This document shows positions 51,984-61,049 of a stretch of DNA of 64,000 nucleotides, one piece after another. How positions within the stretch are numbered: position 1 is the stretch's first letter; each line of letters begins with the position of its first letter. Position numbers and translations under genes: made by a program. Origin of the DNA: CAYVQF01 sp964454015 (GTDB lineage: Bacteria; Myxococcota_A; Bradymonadia; UBA4248); NCBI GenBank assembly GCA_964454015.1, contig CAYVQF010000014.1, forward strand, positions 27,188 through 91,187. Direction: 5' to 3'. Below the pieces are notes generated by a model. The model saw only the letters and a list, made by a program, of their open reading frames with translations. It was not told the DNA's origin and made no database searches.

Positions 51984-53924
51984 TCAACGCTGTCGAGCAT
52001 GGGCATGGGAAAGTCGGGAACGCAGGGAAGCGAGGCGCCGCAGGTAAGGCAGGGTGAGGGTCAGGCGCATGGCCAGGGCCAGGCCGCCGAGGCTCAGGGC
52101 GAGGGTGCGCGTGTCTTCCAGACCCTGACGCACGAGGGCGTGGGGAATGGCGTTGAGGAGGGCCATGAGAGGGCCGCGCAGCGCTGGGACCGCATCGACA
52201 GGCAGGAAGATGGCGTCACTTGGGTTGAGCCAAGCCATGGGGTAGGTCGCTACGAGCGCAATCAGGGCACCCCAGAAATAGGTCGCCGACGTCCAGGCGA
52301 TGGCAGCGCGCAGGCTCCGACAACAGAGCATCAGCACCAAAGAGAGGATGGCAAAGGCGATGAGTAGGGCAGGCCCCAGACCATGGAGGTAGGTGAGCAA
52401 GCGGATCATCCGATGGGGTCGTGGCAAGTCGATGCGGCCGTGGGCGTGGAAGAGCTGCCATTTCACGGCGTCGCCGTGTAGGTGGATGCCTGCGCGAATG
52501 CTCTCGATGCTGCGCTGGATGAGGCGCTGGCTCTCGATGGACACCAAGGCTTCGGCGTCGCGGATCTTGAGGTAGAGGCCAAATTGCATCCAGGAACGCA
52601 TCTGCTGGATGTGCAGCCAGTGACTGGGGCCAAGATGCTCGGGCCCTGGCGATTCGCTGTAGAGCCACAAGTCTGGCAGGCGCTGGTCCAGGACGGCGCG
52701 CACGGCAGGGGTGAGATCGGGCCCGCCGAAGAGCGCCAGCGTGTGGTAGCCCAGGCCTAGGGGCCGGCACCAGGGCAGCGGATCCATGGGGGGGAAGTGA
52801 CCCAAGGGGCAGCGCGGCAGGCTGGCAAAATGGCTGTCCAGAAGATCTTCGAGGCGCTGGACCAGATGCTGGGTGGCCATTTCCTTGAGCGGCACCAGGG
52901 GGATCTGAAGGGTCACGGTAGGGCTGATGCCGACGACGTAGTCGACGACACTGGCCACGATGTCTTTCTGCCGCTCTTGGACCCAGCGACTGGTGAGGGC
53001 GACTTGAAAGGCAGCGATGATGTCTTCTTTGGGGAGCACCAGGCCGGCCTCGGGCACCAGACAGTGGTCATCGACGGCGGTATCGAGGGCCGGGCCGATG
53101 ATGTCGCGCTGGAGAAAGGCGAGGGTGTTGCTCTGCAGGACGATGATCTCGAGGGCCGCGGCGACATCCCGCCGGCGCTCGGCGAGGGGAATGTGCAGGC
53201 TTGGTTGCACATTTTCGCCAGCGACGTAGGCGCGCAAGACCGGGATGTGGTCGTCCATGACCTGGATGAGCCATGCCGGGGGGAGGGCGGTGCGCAGGGC
53301 CGTGCGCCAGGTCTCGGCGTCGACCTCGATGCCATAGGGAAGGGTTCGCGGTAGGTTGGCGATGCGCTGGGCCAAAAGATCCGTGGCCAGGAGGTAGAGG
53401 CGCAGAAGCAGGCGCCGTCCGGCGGGGAGACGCAGGGTGGCCGTGGCCAATGCGTCGACCCGATCGGCGAGGGTCAGATGGAGGTGGAGCGTGGGCCGCT
53501 GACCGGTGAAGTGGGGCAGGGCCTCCCGCAACACCCGCCCCAGGTTGAGATGGAGCCAATCGGGGTTGAAGGTCGCCGCGAGGAGGAGGTCGAGCTGGGT
53601 GACGATGGTGGGGTCGGCGTAAGGGCTATGGGTGGCGACGAGCTCTGCCGTGGCGGCGTGGAGGAAGGCGTCGGTGAAGGCCTCGTCGATCCCCTGGTGA
53701 CTCAGGGCCTGGGAGGTGCGCGCCGGGTCGGCGAGCAGATGGTAGGCTGCGCCGCCAAAGAGGACCAGAGGGCAGAGCAGCAGCAGGAGCCAGTGCAGGG
53801 CACGGGCGGCGAGCGGCAAATGCTGACGTTGGGTAGGCAGCCGCCAGAGATGCTGCCGCAGCCAGCGCAACTGCGCTGCTGCCAGGGCCCATGCTGAAAC
53901 TTTCTCCTTGTTTGCTCGGTGCAT
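51984..53924 (-). CDS. large multi-helix membrane protein, unknown function
   Basis: About 646 residues. One hydrophobic helix near residue 40-60 (LHWLLLLLCPLVLFGGAAYH) is followed by a soluble, mostly helical region of about 430 residues with many Leu/Arg and Pro. Three or four hydrophobic segments close the protein (ALLIAFAILSLVLMLC, TYFWGALIALVATYPMA, LALSLGGLALAMRL). This resembles a periplasmic domain held by terminal anchors. I recognise no family or catalytic motif. The start at 53924 is chosen because a longer form would run into the neighbouring pentapeptide gene; the ribosome site is weak. Confidence 0.6.
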   Translation of the reverse strand: MHRANKEKVSAWALAAAQLRWLRQHLWRLPTQRQHLPLAARALHWLLLLLCPLVLFGGAAYHLLADPARTSQALSHQGIDEAFTDAFLHAATAELVATHSPYADPTIVTQLDLLLAATFNPDWLHLNLGRVLREALPHFTGQRPTLHLHLTLADRVDALATATLRLPAGRRLLLRLYLLATDLLAQRIANLPRTLPYGIEVDAETWRTALRTALPPAWLIQVMDDHIPVLRAYVAGENVQPSLHIPLAERRRDVAAALEIIVLQSNTLAFLQRDIIGPALDTAVDDHCLVPEAGLVLPKEDIIAAFQVALTSRWVQERQKDIVASVVDYVVGISPTVTLQIPLVPLKEMATQHLVQRLEDLLDSHFASLPRCPLGHFPPMDPLPWCRPLGLGYHTLALFGGPDLTPAVRAVLDQRLPDLWLYSESPGPEHLGPSHWLHIQQMRSWMQFGLYLKIRDAEALVSIESQRLIQRSIESIRAGIHLHGDAVKWQLFHAHGRIDLPRPHRMIRLLTYLHGLGPALLIAFAILSLVLMLCCRSLRAAIAWTSATYFWGALIALVATYPMAWLNPSDAIFLPVDAVPALRGPLMALLNAIPHALVRQGLEDTRTLALSLGGLALAMRLTLTLPYLRRLASLRSRLSHAHARQR

Positions 53925-53974
53925 CTCAAGCCCAGAGGAGAAAGGGGAGTCGGTCCTCGGACCGGCTCGCGTCG

Positions 53975-54580
53975 CTAAACGCGGCAGCGTCGTCCGCTGC
54001 GCAGAGTGAAGCCTTCGATGCGGTTCTCGGGGCTGGTGGTGGTGCAATGCTCCAGCTCGAGGGCTGCGAGGTCGACCTCTTCGGCGGTGACGCCCCGCAG
54101 GGTCACGCTGGCCAAGCGGCCTGAGATGCCGTTGAGCCTGTGGATGCTGCCATCGCTGAAGGAGACCGAGCGCCAGTTCACGTCGTCGAGGACGATGTCT
54201 GCCAAGACGCAGTCTTGAAACTGGGTATCGTTGATTTCAGTGCCACTCATCTCGAGCCCGGCGAGCTTGGAGCGGCGGAAAATGCAGCCGTCGAAGGAGG
54301 CGCCCTCTAGGGAGATCTGCTGCAACGTGCAGCCGTGAAAAGTGCACCCATTGAAGTAGGCCCCGTCGGCGTTGACCTCTTGGAGGGTGACCCGGTCGAA
54401 GATGCAGCTCTCCCACTCGGTATTGGTGAGCTCGAAGGCGCTGAGATCGAGGACGGCGATGTGCAGGTCCGTGAAAGTTTCTCCCTCGAGGGAGAGCGCC
54501 TCTGGGTTGGCGCGTAGCGCTTCGATTGACGCCATGTCTCCGCTCTTGATGGCGCGGATGAGTTCTTTGCGAAGGCTCAT
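53975..54580 (-). CDS. pentapeptide-repeat protein
   Basis: A 201-residue protein. After an N-terminal helical segment (MSLRKELIRAIKSGDMASIE) come about 100 residues of A(D/N)LxX-type pentapeptide repeats (GAYFNGCTFHGCTLQQISLEG, with FxGC and LxGxEM variants), which fold into a right-handed beta helix. Such proteins act as DNA mimics, scaffolds or toxin/immunity components; none can be chosen here. The start at 54580 has GGGAGATCC immediately upstream. Fifty bases separate its stop from the start of the next gene on the same strand. Confidence 0.8.
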   Translation of the reverse strand: MSLRKELIRAIKSGDMASIEALRANPEALSLEGETFTDLHIAVLDLSAFELTNTEWESCIFDRVTLQEVNADGAYFNGCTFHGCTLQQISLEGASFDGCIFRRSKLAGLEMSGTEINDTQFQDCVLADIVLDDVNWRSVSFSDGSIHRLNGISGRLASVTLRGVTAEEVDLAALELEHCTTTSPENRIEGFTLRSGRRCRV

Positions 54581-54829
54581 AGGATCTCCCAATTTCAGGG
54601 CAGGGCGGCGACAGAAACACCGCAGGAGCCTCGCGTGGATATGTCTGCTCGGCCAGCCTGTCAACCCTAAGCGCGATGGTGTTGATGGATTGGCGGGGGG
54701 CTGGGCGTCGTTTCTTCGAGGCGGTCCTTGAAGGCCTGTCTTTTTTGTGTCACCAGTGGCGGCGTGTGCCGTCGGCGACGCCAACGGTGGCGCGCTGGGC
54801 CGAGGTGCCTATCGAGGAGGAGAGAGCCC

Positions 54830-56449
54830 GTGTCGAACCAAGAGAGAGGCTTCGCCACCCCTGCGCGCGCTGACGCCAAGGTCAGCGCAGCGGCACCAGG
54901 CGCAGATGCGGTCATCGTCTTGGCCACGTTCAACGCGCGCTATGCGCATACGGCGTTGGCCCTGCGTTGCTTGCAGGCCAACCTTGGCTCCTGGCGAGGG
55001 GAGACGGCCATCGTCGAGTTCACTCTGGAGCAGCGCCCCTTGGATGCGCTGGAGCAGGTGCTGGCGCTGCGGCCGCGGATCATCGGCCTGAGCGTGTACC
55101 TTTGGAACCGCAGCCACTGCCAGGCCTTTGCAGAAGCGCTGCGCCAGGTGGCGCCTGGGATCCGGCTGGTCCTGGGCGGTCCGGAGGTCTCCTTCGCGCC
55201 GCCAGGAGATGACTTGGTTCAGGCGGCAGACTATGTGATCGTCGGAGAGGGGGAGCAGGCCTTCGCGACCTTGTGTGGGGAGATTCTAGCAGGGCGCGCG
55301 CCAACACCAGGCGTGGTGGTCGCGCCGCTGCCGCAATGGTCGGCGCTGGAGCTGCCTTATGCCGACTATACGGAGATGGACCTGAGACAGCGCACGGTCT
55401 ACGTGGAGGCCTCGCGGGGCTGCCCTTTTCGCTGCGCCTTCTGTCTCTCGGCCGATGAGCCTCGAGTGCGGCGCTTGCCACCGGCGCGCCTCCATGCAGC
55501 GCTCGATACCCTATGGAGGCGCGGCGCGCGGGCTTTCAAGTTCCTCGACCGCACCTTCAATGCTCATCTGCCGACGGCCCTGGCGCATCTGCATTACCTT
55601 CACGCGTTGGGCCCCGAGGTGTCGGCGCTGCACTTCGAGATCGCGCCCCATCTGGTGTCCACACCCCTGATCGCGGCGTTAGCGGCCTTTGCGCCTGGGG
55701 TGGTGCAGGTCGAGGCCGGGGTGCAGAGCCTCGACGCCGAGGTGTGGCAGCGCATTGGCCGACGCGGCGACCCCGCGCGCGCTCTGGCGGGCTTGCAGCG
55801 CCTGCGTCAGGAGACGGGGGTTCACATCCACGCCGACCTCATCGTGGGCTTGCCGGGCGAGGATCTGGCCGCTTTCGGCCGCGGCTTCGACGCGCTCATG
55901 GCGAGCGGGGCGCACGAGATACAGGTGGGCATCCTCAAGCGGCTGTGGGGGACGCCACTGGCGCGGCAGGCCGAGGGGTGGTCCTTGGTCTTCGCCGCCG
56001 CGCCGCCCTACGAGGTGCTGCAGACGCCACACTTGACCTTTCAAGAGGTCATGCACATGCGGCGCTTCGCGCGTTTCTGGGATCTTTGGGGCAACAGCGG
56101 CCACTTCACCCAGAGCTTGGCCTTGTGGTGGCAAGTCGTGACGCCATTTGCCGGCTTCTTGGCCTTCAGCCAGTGGCTCCACGGGCAAGGCGTGGGGGGG
56201 GCTGGCGTCTCCCTGCAGCGGCGCTTCGAGTTGATCTTTTCCTATTTGACCACCTGCACGGGGCTAGCGCCGCCGGCCGTCGCCGAGGCGCTGCTGCGCG
56301 ACTACCTGCGGGCGGGGCGAGACGATCTTCCGCCCTTCTTGCGCCCCTTTCTGCCGGCGGGTCGTTCCCTGGCTGAGCTGCGGGACCAGCTCGGATGTCC
56401 GGCGGTGCGTGGGAGCAAGGGCCAGGCGCGGCAGGCGCGGCACCTCTGA
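54830..56449 (+). CDS. B12-binding radical SAM protein (DUF4080 type)
   Basis: A 539-residue protein with an N-terminal cobalamin-binding-like Rossmann domain (IVLATFNARYAHTALALR, then IIGLSVYLWNRS and LVLGGPEVSFAP) and a radical SAM domain with the cluster motif CxxxCxxC in SRGCPFRCAFCL. The C-terminal part (about 380-539) resembles the DUF4080 family. Members include methyltransferases and other cobalamin-dependent enzymes; the substrate is unknown. Translation starts at GTG 54830 with GAGGAGGAGAG upstream. The next gene, NAD kinase, lies 141 bases downstream. Confidence 0.85.
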   Translation: MSNQERGFATPARADAKVSAAAPGADAVIVLATFNARYAHTALALRCLQANLGSWRGETAIVEFTLEQRPLDALEQVLALRPRIIGLSVYLWNRSHCQAFAEALRQVAPGIRLVLGGPEVSFAPPGDDLVQAADYVIVGEGEQAFATLCGEILAGRAPTPGVVVAPLPQWSALELPYADYTEMDLRQRTVYVEASRGCPFRCAFCLSADEPRVRRLPPARLHAALDTLWRRGARAFKFLDRTFNAHLPTALAHLHYLHALGPEVSALHFEIAPHLVSTPLIAALAAFAPGVVQVEAGVQSLDAEVWQRIGRRGDPARALAGLQRLRQETGVHIHADLIVGLPGEDLAAFGRGFDALMASGAHEIQVGILKRLWGTPLARQAEGWSLVFAAAPPYEVLQTPHLTFQEVMHMRRFARFWDLWGNSGHFTQSLALWWQVVTPFAGFLAFSQWLHGQGVGGAGVSLQRRFELIFSYLTTCTGLAPPAVAEALLRDYLRAGRDDLPPFLRPFLPAGRSLAELRDQLGCPAVRGSKGQARQARHL

Positions 56450-56590
56450 GGGGAGCGGGCTGGCGCTACTCGGGTGCTGGTTCTGCCGCTGGGTTGTCAG
56501 GGGGGGCCAGGGCGTTGTAAGCACAGGGCTGGTGTCATCGTGCGAGGGGACCTGCGAGGAGTCTTGACGTTCGCGATCCTGGAGGACGCT

Positions 56591-57541
56591 GTGAGTGCAG
56601 AGCAGAGTGGTGCTTTTTTGCGCCCCAGTGCGCGGCCTAGGGTCGTGTTGGTCTACCGTCGCTCTCAGTACCAGACCTACATCTCCGACCGCGATGATGC
56701 CCAGGCCGAAGGGATGCTCGCCCGGGACAGCGGCGTGCTCGCTCGTTGGCAGGCCAGCCACGACCGACAGATGGCAGCCCTCGACCAGATCATGGCGGTG
56801 CTGCAGGCGGCACCAGTGTGCCTCGAGGACTATCCCCGCGGCAGTCTGCAAGCGCCGATGCCTGATGATGTCGCGTTGGTGATTTCTGCCGGCGGGGATG
56901 GCACCTTTCTCGACACCAGTCACTTTCTGCGCCAGACCCCCCTGCTTGGCGTGAACACGGATCCGTTGACGTCGGTGGGATTCTTGTGTGGCGCGACGGC
57001 GACCACCTTTTCCCAGGTGTTCGCCGCCTTTTTGGCCGGAGAGCTGCGGGTGCGGTCGCTGTGTCGCTTGCAGGCGACGCTCGGGGCTAGCGTGCTAGAG
57101 CCGCCGGTGCTCAATGAAGTCTTGGTGGCCCACGGGTGTCCCGCTTCGACGAGTAAATATTACCTGGTGCAAGGCGATCAGGTCGAGGCCCAACAATCCA
57201 GCGGGCTGTGGGTGGCGACGGCGGCGGGGTCGACGGCGGCCCTGCGCTCGGCTGGGGGCGAGGTGATGGACATCCTGGAGCAGCGATTGCAGTATAGGGT
57301 TCGCGAACCCTATGCTGCGGCGAAGCTCCCGGCCTTGACCCACGGCTACGTGGAGGCGGGCGCGTGCTTGGAGGTCATCAGTAAAATGCCTGGCATGCGC
57401 CTCTATATCGACGGTCCTCACCTCTCCTACCCCATGGCGCTGGGGGAGTCGCTGCGGCTGGCGCATCACCCCGTGGCGCTGCGCCAGGCTTATGTGGACG
57501 CCGAGACGCTCCTCGAGGGAGTTGGGGCAGACGGGCTTTGA
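56591..57541 (+). CDS. nadK: NAD kinase
   Basis: Phosphorylates NAD to NADP with ATP or polyphosphate. The 316 residues contain the GGDG motif at G101-G104 (ISAGGDGTFLD), a PLLGVNTDPLTSVGFL segment, the NE motif (LNEVLVAHG) and the glycine-rich VATAAGSTAALRSAGG. The region around the NE motif is more divergent than in E. coli. Translation starts at GTG 56591 with GGAGG five bases upstream. It supplies NADP for reductive metabolism, including the folD reaction. Confidence 0.88.
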   Translation: MSAEQSGAFLRPSARPRVVLVYRRSQYQTYISDRDDAQAEGMLARDSGVLARWQASHDRQMAALDQIMAVLQAAPVCLEDYPRGSLQAPMPDDVALVISAGGDGTFLDTSHFLRQTPLLGVNTDPLTSVGFLCGATATTFSQVFAAFLAGELRVRSLCRLQATLGASVLEPPVLNEVLVAHGCPASTSKYYLVQGDQVEAQQSSGLWVATAAGSTAALRSAGGEVMDILEQRLQYRVREPYAAAKLPALTHGYVEAGACLEVISKMPGMRLYIDGPHLSYPMALGESLRLAHHPVALRQAYVDAETLLEGVGADGL

Positions 57542-57566
57542 CCGGGGGTGGCGTTTGCTGTAACTA
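57538..57566 (+). promoter_or_regulatory. weak promoter candidate
   Basis: TTGACC at 57538-57543 overlaps the nadK stop; 17 bases later is TAACTA. The -10 is poor, so confidence is low. Confidence 0.25.
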
Positions 57567-57635
57567 ATGAAGGGAAGCGTGATTTGCCAGTTCCGCGTGT
57601 CATGGCGGTGGTGCTAGCCAGCGAAGGGGAGATAG

Positions 57636-58292
57636 ATGTCCGTTGAGCAGGTGAGGCGAAGGCCGATGAGACAGGTCATGCCCTGCGCGGGGTTGGGGTG
57701 GGTGTGTTTACTGTTGCTGGTGGCCTGCGGGAGCGGCTGCGCCGCCGAAGAGAGTCGTCCCGGAGATGAGCTGGCCCGCAAAGTGCGCGGGATGCGGGAT
57801 CCTGGTCCGAGCACGCGCTTCGACAACACGGGTCTGCAGGTGCAGTCATTTGATCTGAATGGCGATGGGGTGGCTGACCTGTGGAAGATCTTCAGTGATG
57901 TCCGTGAGAACATCGACGACGTGAGGAATACGGTGCGTTTGGTGCGCAAGGAAGTGGACAGCAACTTCGACGGCGAGGTCGACCTCTGGTTCCACTACAA
58001 CATGCAGGAGAGTCTGCACCGGGAAGAGGCTGACACCACCTTCAACGGCCATGTGGACATGGTGTCGTGTTTCGAGAAGGGGCGTCTGGTGCGGCGTGAG
58101 ATCTACCACCCTGATTTCGAGTATCCCGTTGCGGTCAAGAGCTATCGAGACGGTCGCCTGACCAAGATTGAGCGCGATCGCAACGGCGATGGTATCACGG
58201 ATCTGTGGGAGATCTATGATCACGGCCGCTTGGTGCAGGTGGGACACGACCAGGTGGGCAATGGCCGGGTCGACTACTGGGAAAACTATTAG
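57636..58292 (+). CDS. Asp-repeat lipoprotein
   Basis: A 218-residue lipoprotein (GWVCLLLLVAC). The mature part has four or five repeats with DLNGDGVADLWKIF, DSNFDGEVDLWFHYN and DRNGDGITDLWEIYD, combining a Ca-binding Asp cluster with an aromatic DLW/DYW. Such tyrosine/tryptophan-closed repeats are seen in secreted myxobacterial proteins. Function is unknown. The start has AGGGGAGA just upstream. It precedes a SPOR-domain gene by 108 bases. Confidence 0.65.
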   Translation: MSVEQVRRRPMRQVMPCAGLGWVCLLLLVACGSGCAAEESRPGDELARKVRGMRDPGPSTRFDNTGLQVQSFDLNGDGVADLWKIFSDVRENIDDVRNTVRLVRKEVDSNFDGEVDLWFHYNMQESLHREEADTTFNGHVDMVSCFEKGRLVRREIYHPDFEYPVAVKSYRDGRLTKIERDRNGDGITDLWEIYDHGRLVQVGHDQVGNGRVDYWENY

Positions 58293-58400
58293 TCGCTCCC
58301 TTGACGGCGGAGACCAGGGCTTTTTGCCGCGCTCGCCCGAAGTGGCTAGAGTCGGAGGCGGACGGAATCGCTTTTGGCAGCTACCAGGAGGGTTTGAGCC

Positions 58401-59339
58401 ATGGGAGCGGGAAGAAGAAGGGGCTTGGATGCCAAGCAGGTGATCTCCACGGTCGTAGGCGGGGTCTTCTGCGTGGGTTTGGTCTTTCTAGTGGGCATGC
58501 ACTTGAGCCGGCAGCGGGTCGAGCAGGCGCGCTCTGGGGCAGAGGCGTCATTGCCCCCGGTCGAGGCGGTCGATCCCGAGCTTTCCCTCGAGAGGGTGAC
58601 GCCAGCGGACTACGCCTTCTTTGATCTGTTGGATGCGCCGGCGCCGCGGCGCGATGCACCGCCGCCCGAGGTGGGGGTGAACCCGGCGTTGGTCGCGCGT
58701 CAGCGTGGGCAGGCGCGCCGCAGCGATGAAGAGGCGACGCGCTCGGCCGAGGCGAAGGTGGCTGCGGCGGAGAGCAAGCGCAAAGAGAAGTCGCCTCGGA
58801 CGGAGGACGCCGTGGCGGTGGTACAGGAGAAGCCGCCTGAGCGCGCCCAGACTCGGGCGGCATCACCCGCGCCTGAAGTGGATGCGGGGCGCCAGGCAGG
58901 CGCGGCACGCCCGGCGGAGGTGGAAGCAGGAGAAGGTGCGCGGGCGGCAGAGGGGGTGGTGACGCGGGCGTCCGTGGATTTGCTGTTGGCGGCGAGCGCG
59001 ACCATGGATGGGCCAGGGCCGCGGTCTGGGCCGGCTGAGGGTGCGGCGCGCCAGGCGCCGAAGGTCGAGGAGAAGGCGCCGGCTGCGGCCAAGGGGGCGA
59101 GCGCTGGTGGGCAGTATACGGTGCAGGTGTCGGCCTTTCAGGAGGAGACGGCGGCGCGACTGATGGCCGAGGACTTGCGTCGGCAGGGTTTCGACGCGCG
59201 GGTTCGCGCTGAGGATGTGCCAGGTCGCGGCCGTTGGTACCGGGTTCGGGTGGGCAGCCATGGGACGCGTGATGACGCGGAGAAAGTGCGGGCGAAGGTC
59301 AAGGCGAATGGCCTGGATGGCTTCGTGACGACTTGGTAG
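58401..59339 (+). CDS. SPOR-domain cell-envelope protein
   Basis: A 312-residue inner-membrane protein with one N-terminal helix (VVGGVFCVGLVFLVGM), a long Ala/Glu/Arg-rich disordered region (about 60-235) and a C-terminal SPOR domain (YTVQVSAFQEETAARLMAED, then RWYRVRVGSH). SPOR domains bind denuded peptidoglycan at septa, so a division or envelope-remodelling role is inferred. The low-complexity spacer probably spans the periplasm. The start at 58401 opens the helix. Confidence 0.85.
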   Translation: MGAGRRRGLDAKQVISTVVGGVFCVGLVFLVGMHLSRQRVEQARSGAEASLPPVEAVDPELSLERVTPADYAFFDLLDAPAPRRDAPPPEVGVNPALVARQRGQARRSDEEATRSAEAKVAAAESKRKEKSPRTEDAVAVVQEKPPERAQTRAASPAPEVDAGRQAGAARPAEVEAGEGARAAEGVVTRASVDLLLAASATMDGPGPRSGPAEGAARQAPKVEEKAPAAAKGASAGGQYTVQVSAFQEETAARLMAEDLRRQGFDARVRAEDVPGRGRWYRVRVGSHGTRDDAEKVRAKVKANGLDGFVTTW

Positions 59340-59414
59340 GGGCGCCATCGCGGGCAGTCGGCCCGTTGGCCAGGGGCGGCGGTGGCGGCGGCGATAGTGT
59401 GGTGTGTCAGTTGG

Positions 59415-59432
59415 GCCGCGCTGCGTCGCGGC
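59415..59432. terminator. hairpin in the convergent gap
   Basis: GCCGCG (59415-59420) and CGCGGC (59427-59432) pair around a six-base loop between the convergent SPOR and kinase genes. It could end either transcript but has no T-tract. Confidence 0.35.
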
Positions 59433-59439
59433 GGTGAGC

Positions 59440-60768
59440 CTAGCTGAGGAAAATGAAGACGCCCGCGGTGGTCATGCCGATGATGAGCAGGACGACCAGG
59501 ATGATCCAGAGGACGGTGTTGTCCGGTACCTGCTGGGGGGCGACGATGAAGGGGTTGGAGGCGTAGGGGCCCGAGGGCGGCACGCCATTGCCCAAGGGGG
59601 CTTGGAGGGCTGATGGCGGGTGATTGGCGCTTCGCTGCTGAATCTCCTGGGAGCGCATGGGGTAGGTGGAAGCGGCGTGGGGGTCGGGTTGGGGCGGGCT
59701 GGGTTGGGGCGGTGGGTTTTGCGGCGCTGGTGCTGCTGGGGCCTTGCCTTTGCGTCCGACGCCATGGGCGGCGAGGAACTTGTTGAGGTCGATGGAGCTG
59801 GTCTTGTCCTCGTCCTGGATGGCGATGCCTTCGCCGGTGGTGACGTAGCGCCGCAGATCCTCGCCGAGCTCAGGTGCGTTGCGTTGGCGGAGCTTGGGGT
59901 CGGCGCGCAGGGAGCGCTGGAGGATGGTCCAGAGTGGTTCTGGCACCATGGGCGGGCAGTGGAGGTCCTCGTCGCGCTGTTCGGTGCGGAGCTTGAGGTA
60001 GTCGAGGAGGCTGCGGGCGTAGTCTCCTTGGCTGGCGGTGTTGGGCTTGAAGGGGAAGAGCTTGGTGCCGGTGAGGAGCTCGTAGAAGATGAGCCCTAGG
60101 CTGTAAACATCCGTCCAAGTGTCTGTTTTAGCGAGGCTTTCGTCTTCGAGGGAGGGGTCGGAGAACTGCTCGGGGGCCATGTACTCAGGGGTTCCCGCGA
60201 GGACGCCCCGGTCGAGGTTTTCCGCGAAATCGCGTCCTTTGAGGATGTCTTGGGCCTCGAAGAGCTGAAGCAAGCCTTGGGCGTCTTTGACCAGGCCGAG
60301 ATCCATGAGTTTGACGCGCCACTGGCGGGTCAACATGATATTGTCGGGCTTGACGTCGCGGTGGGCGAGGCCGAGCTGGTGGAGGCCGCCGAAAGCGTCA
60401 CAGAGCTGGATCATGAACTGGCTACCTTCGACGGTAGACCAGACGGGTTTGTACTTGAGGGACTCTTTGAGGGTGGCGCCGTCGACGAACTCCATGACCA
60501 AGAAGGGCAAGCCCTCTGGGGTGACGCCATCGCCGAAGTACTGGATGACGTATTCGCTGGGTGGGAGCTGTTGCAGGACTTTGATTTCGCGGGCGAAGCG
60601 TTTGCGAGCGTCGTCAGCGAGGTTGTACTGCACCTTGACGGCGACCTGGTGGCCTTGGGGGTTGGTGGCCCAATAGACGTAGGCAAAGGCACCAGCGCCG
60701 ATGAAGCGTTGGAGCGTGTAGCCGCCGGGTAAGGTTTTGCCAAGGTAGTAATTTCGGTCAGGTTTCAT
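59440..60768 (-). CDS. Ser/Thr protein kinase with C-terminal membrane anchor
   Basis: A 442-residue eukaryote-like kinase. The kinase domain (about 12-275) has a glycine loop FIGAGAFAYVYWA, the lysine in VAVKVQY, an intact catalytic loop HRDVKPDN, DLG in place of DFG, and TPEYMAPEQF. It is predicted active, unlike the pseudokinase at 4310-6526. A Pro/Gln-rich linker and one tail helix (VLWIILVVLLIIGMTTAGVFIF) anchor it to the inner membrane. Substrates are unknown. It stands alone on its strand, facing the Cys-rich lipoprotein gene. Confidence 0.88.
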   Translation of the reverse strand: MKPDRNYYLGKTLPGGYTLQRFIGAGAFAYVYWATNPQGHQVAVKVQYNLADDARKRFAREIKVLQQLPPSEYVIQYFGDGVTPEGLPFLVMEFVDGATLKESLKYKPVWSTVEGSQFMIQLCDAFGGLHQLGLAHRDVKPDNIMLTRQWRVKLMDLGLVKDAQGLLQLFEAQDILKGRDFAENLDRGVLAGTPEYMAPEQFSDPSLEDESLAKTDTWTDVYSLGLIFYELLTGTKLFPFKPNTASQGDYARSLLDYLKLRTEQRDEDLHCPPMVPEPLWTILQRSLRADPKLRQRNAPELGEDLRRYVTTGEGIAIQDEDKTSSIDLNKFLAAHGVGRKGKAPAAPAPQNPPPQPSPPQPDPHAASTYPMRSQEIQQRSANHPPSALQAPLGNGVPPSGPYASNPFIVAPQQVPDNTVLWIILVVLLIIGMTTAGVFIFLS

Positions 60769-60947
60769 GCGTCGTCTGCGCCGGGAAAGAGGATGAAGCA
60801 GACCGGGGAGGGGACCCCGCGTGCATTGTGCCTACAGTTGGCCCTTCGACGCAAGCTTGCGCGGTTCACTGCTGTGCAATGCTGGGAGAATTCGCCGCTC
60901 TAGCGGCGGTCTTCGACCTGCTCGGCCAGGGTGGGGCGAGAGTCCAT

Positions 60948-60977
60948 TTGACAGTTGCCGTGGGGCCTATCTAAACT
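60948..60977 (+). promoter_or_regulatory. promoter candidate for the Cys-rich lipoprotein
   Basis: A perfect TTGACA at 60948-60953, an 18-base spacer and TAAACT at 60972-60977. The ATG at 61050 lies about 65 bases beyond. CTAAACTG recurs near 61000, so a second start point is possible. Confidence 0.5.
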
Positions 60978-61049
60978 GTGGGGTGCGTTCTTTTGCTAAA
61001 CTGCACCGACCCCGACGCAGGGTGGGTGTTTGACCATAAGGGCTCGACC

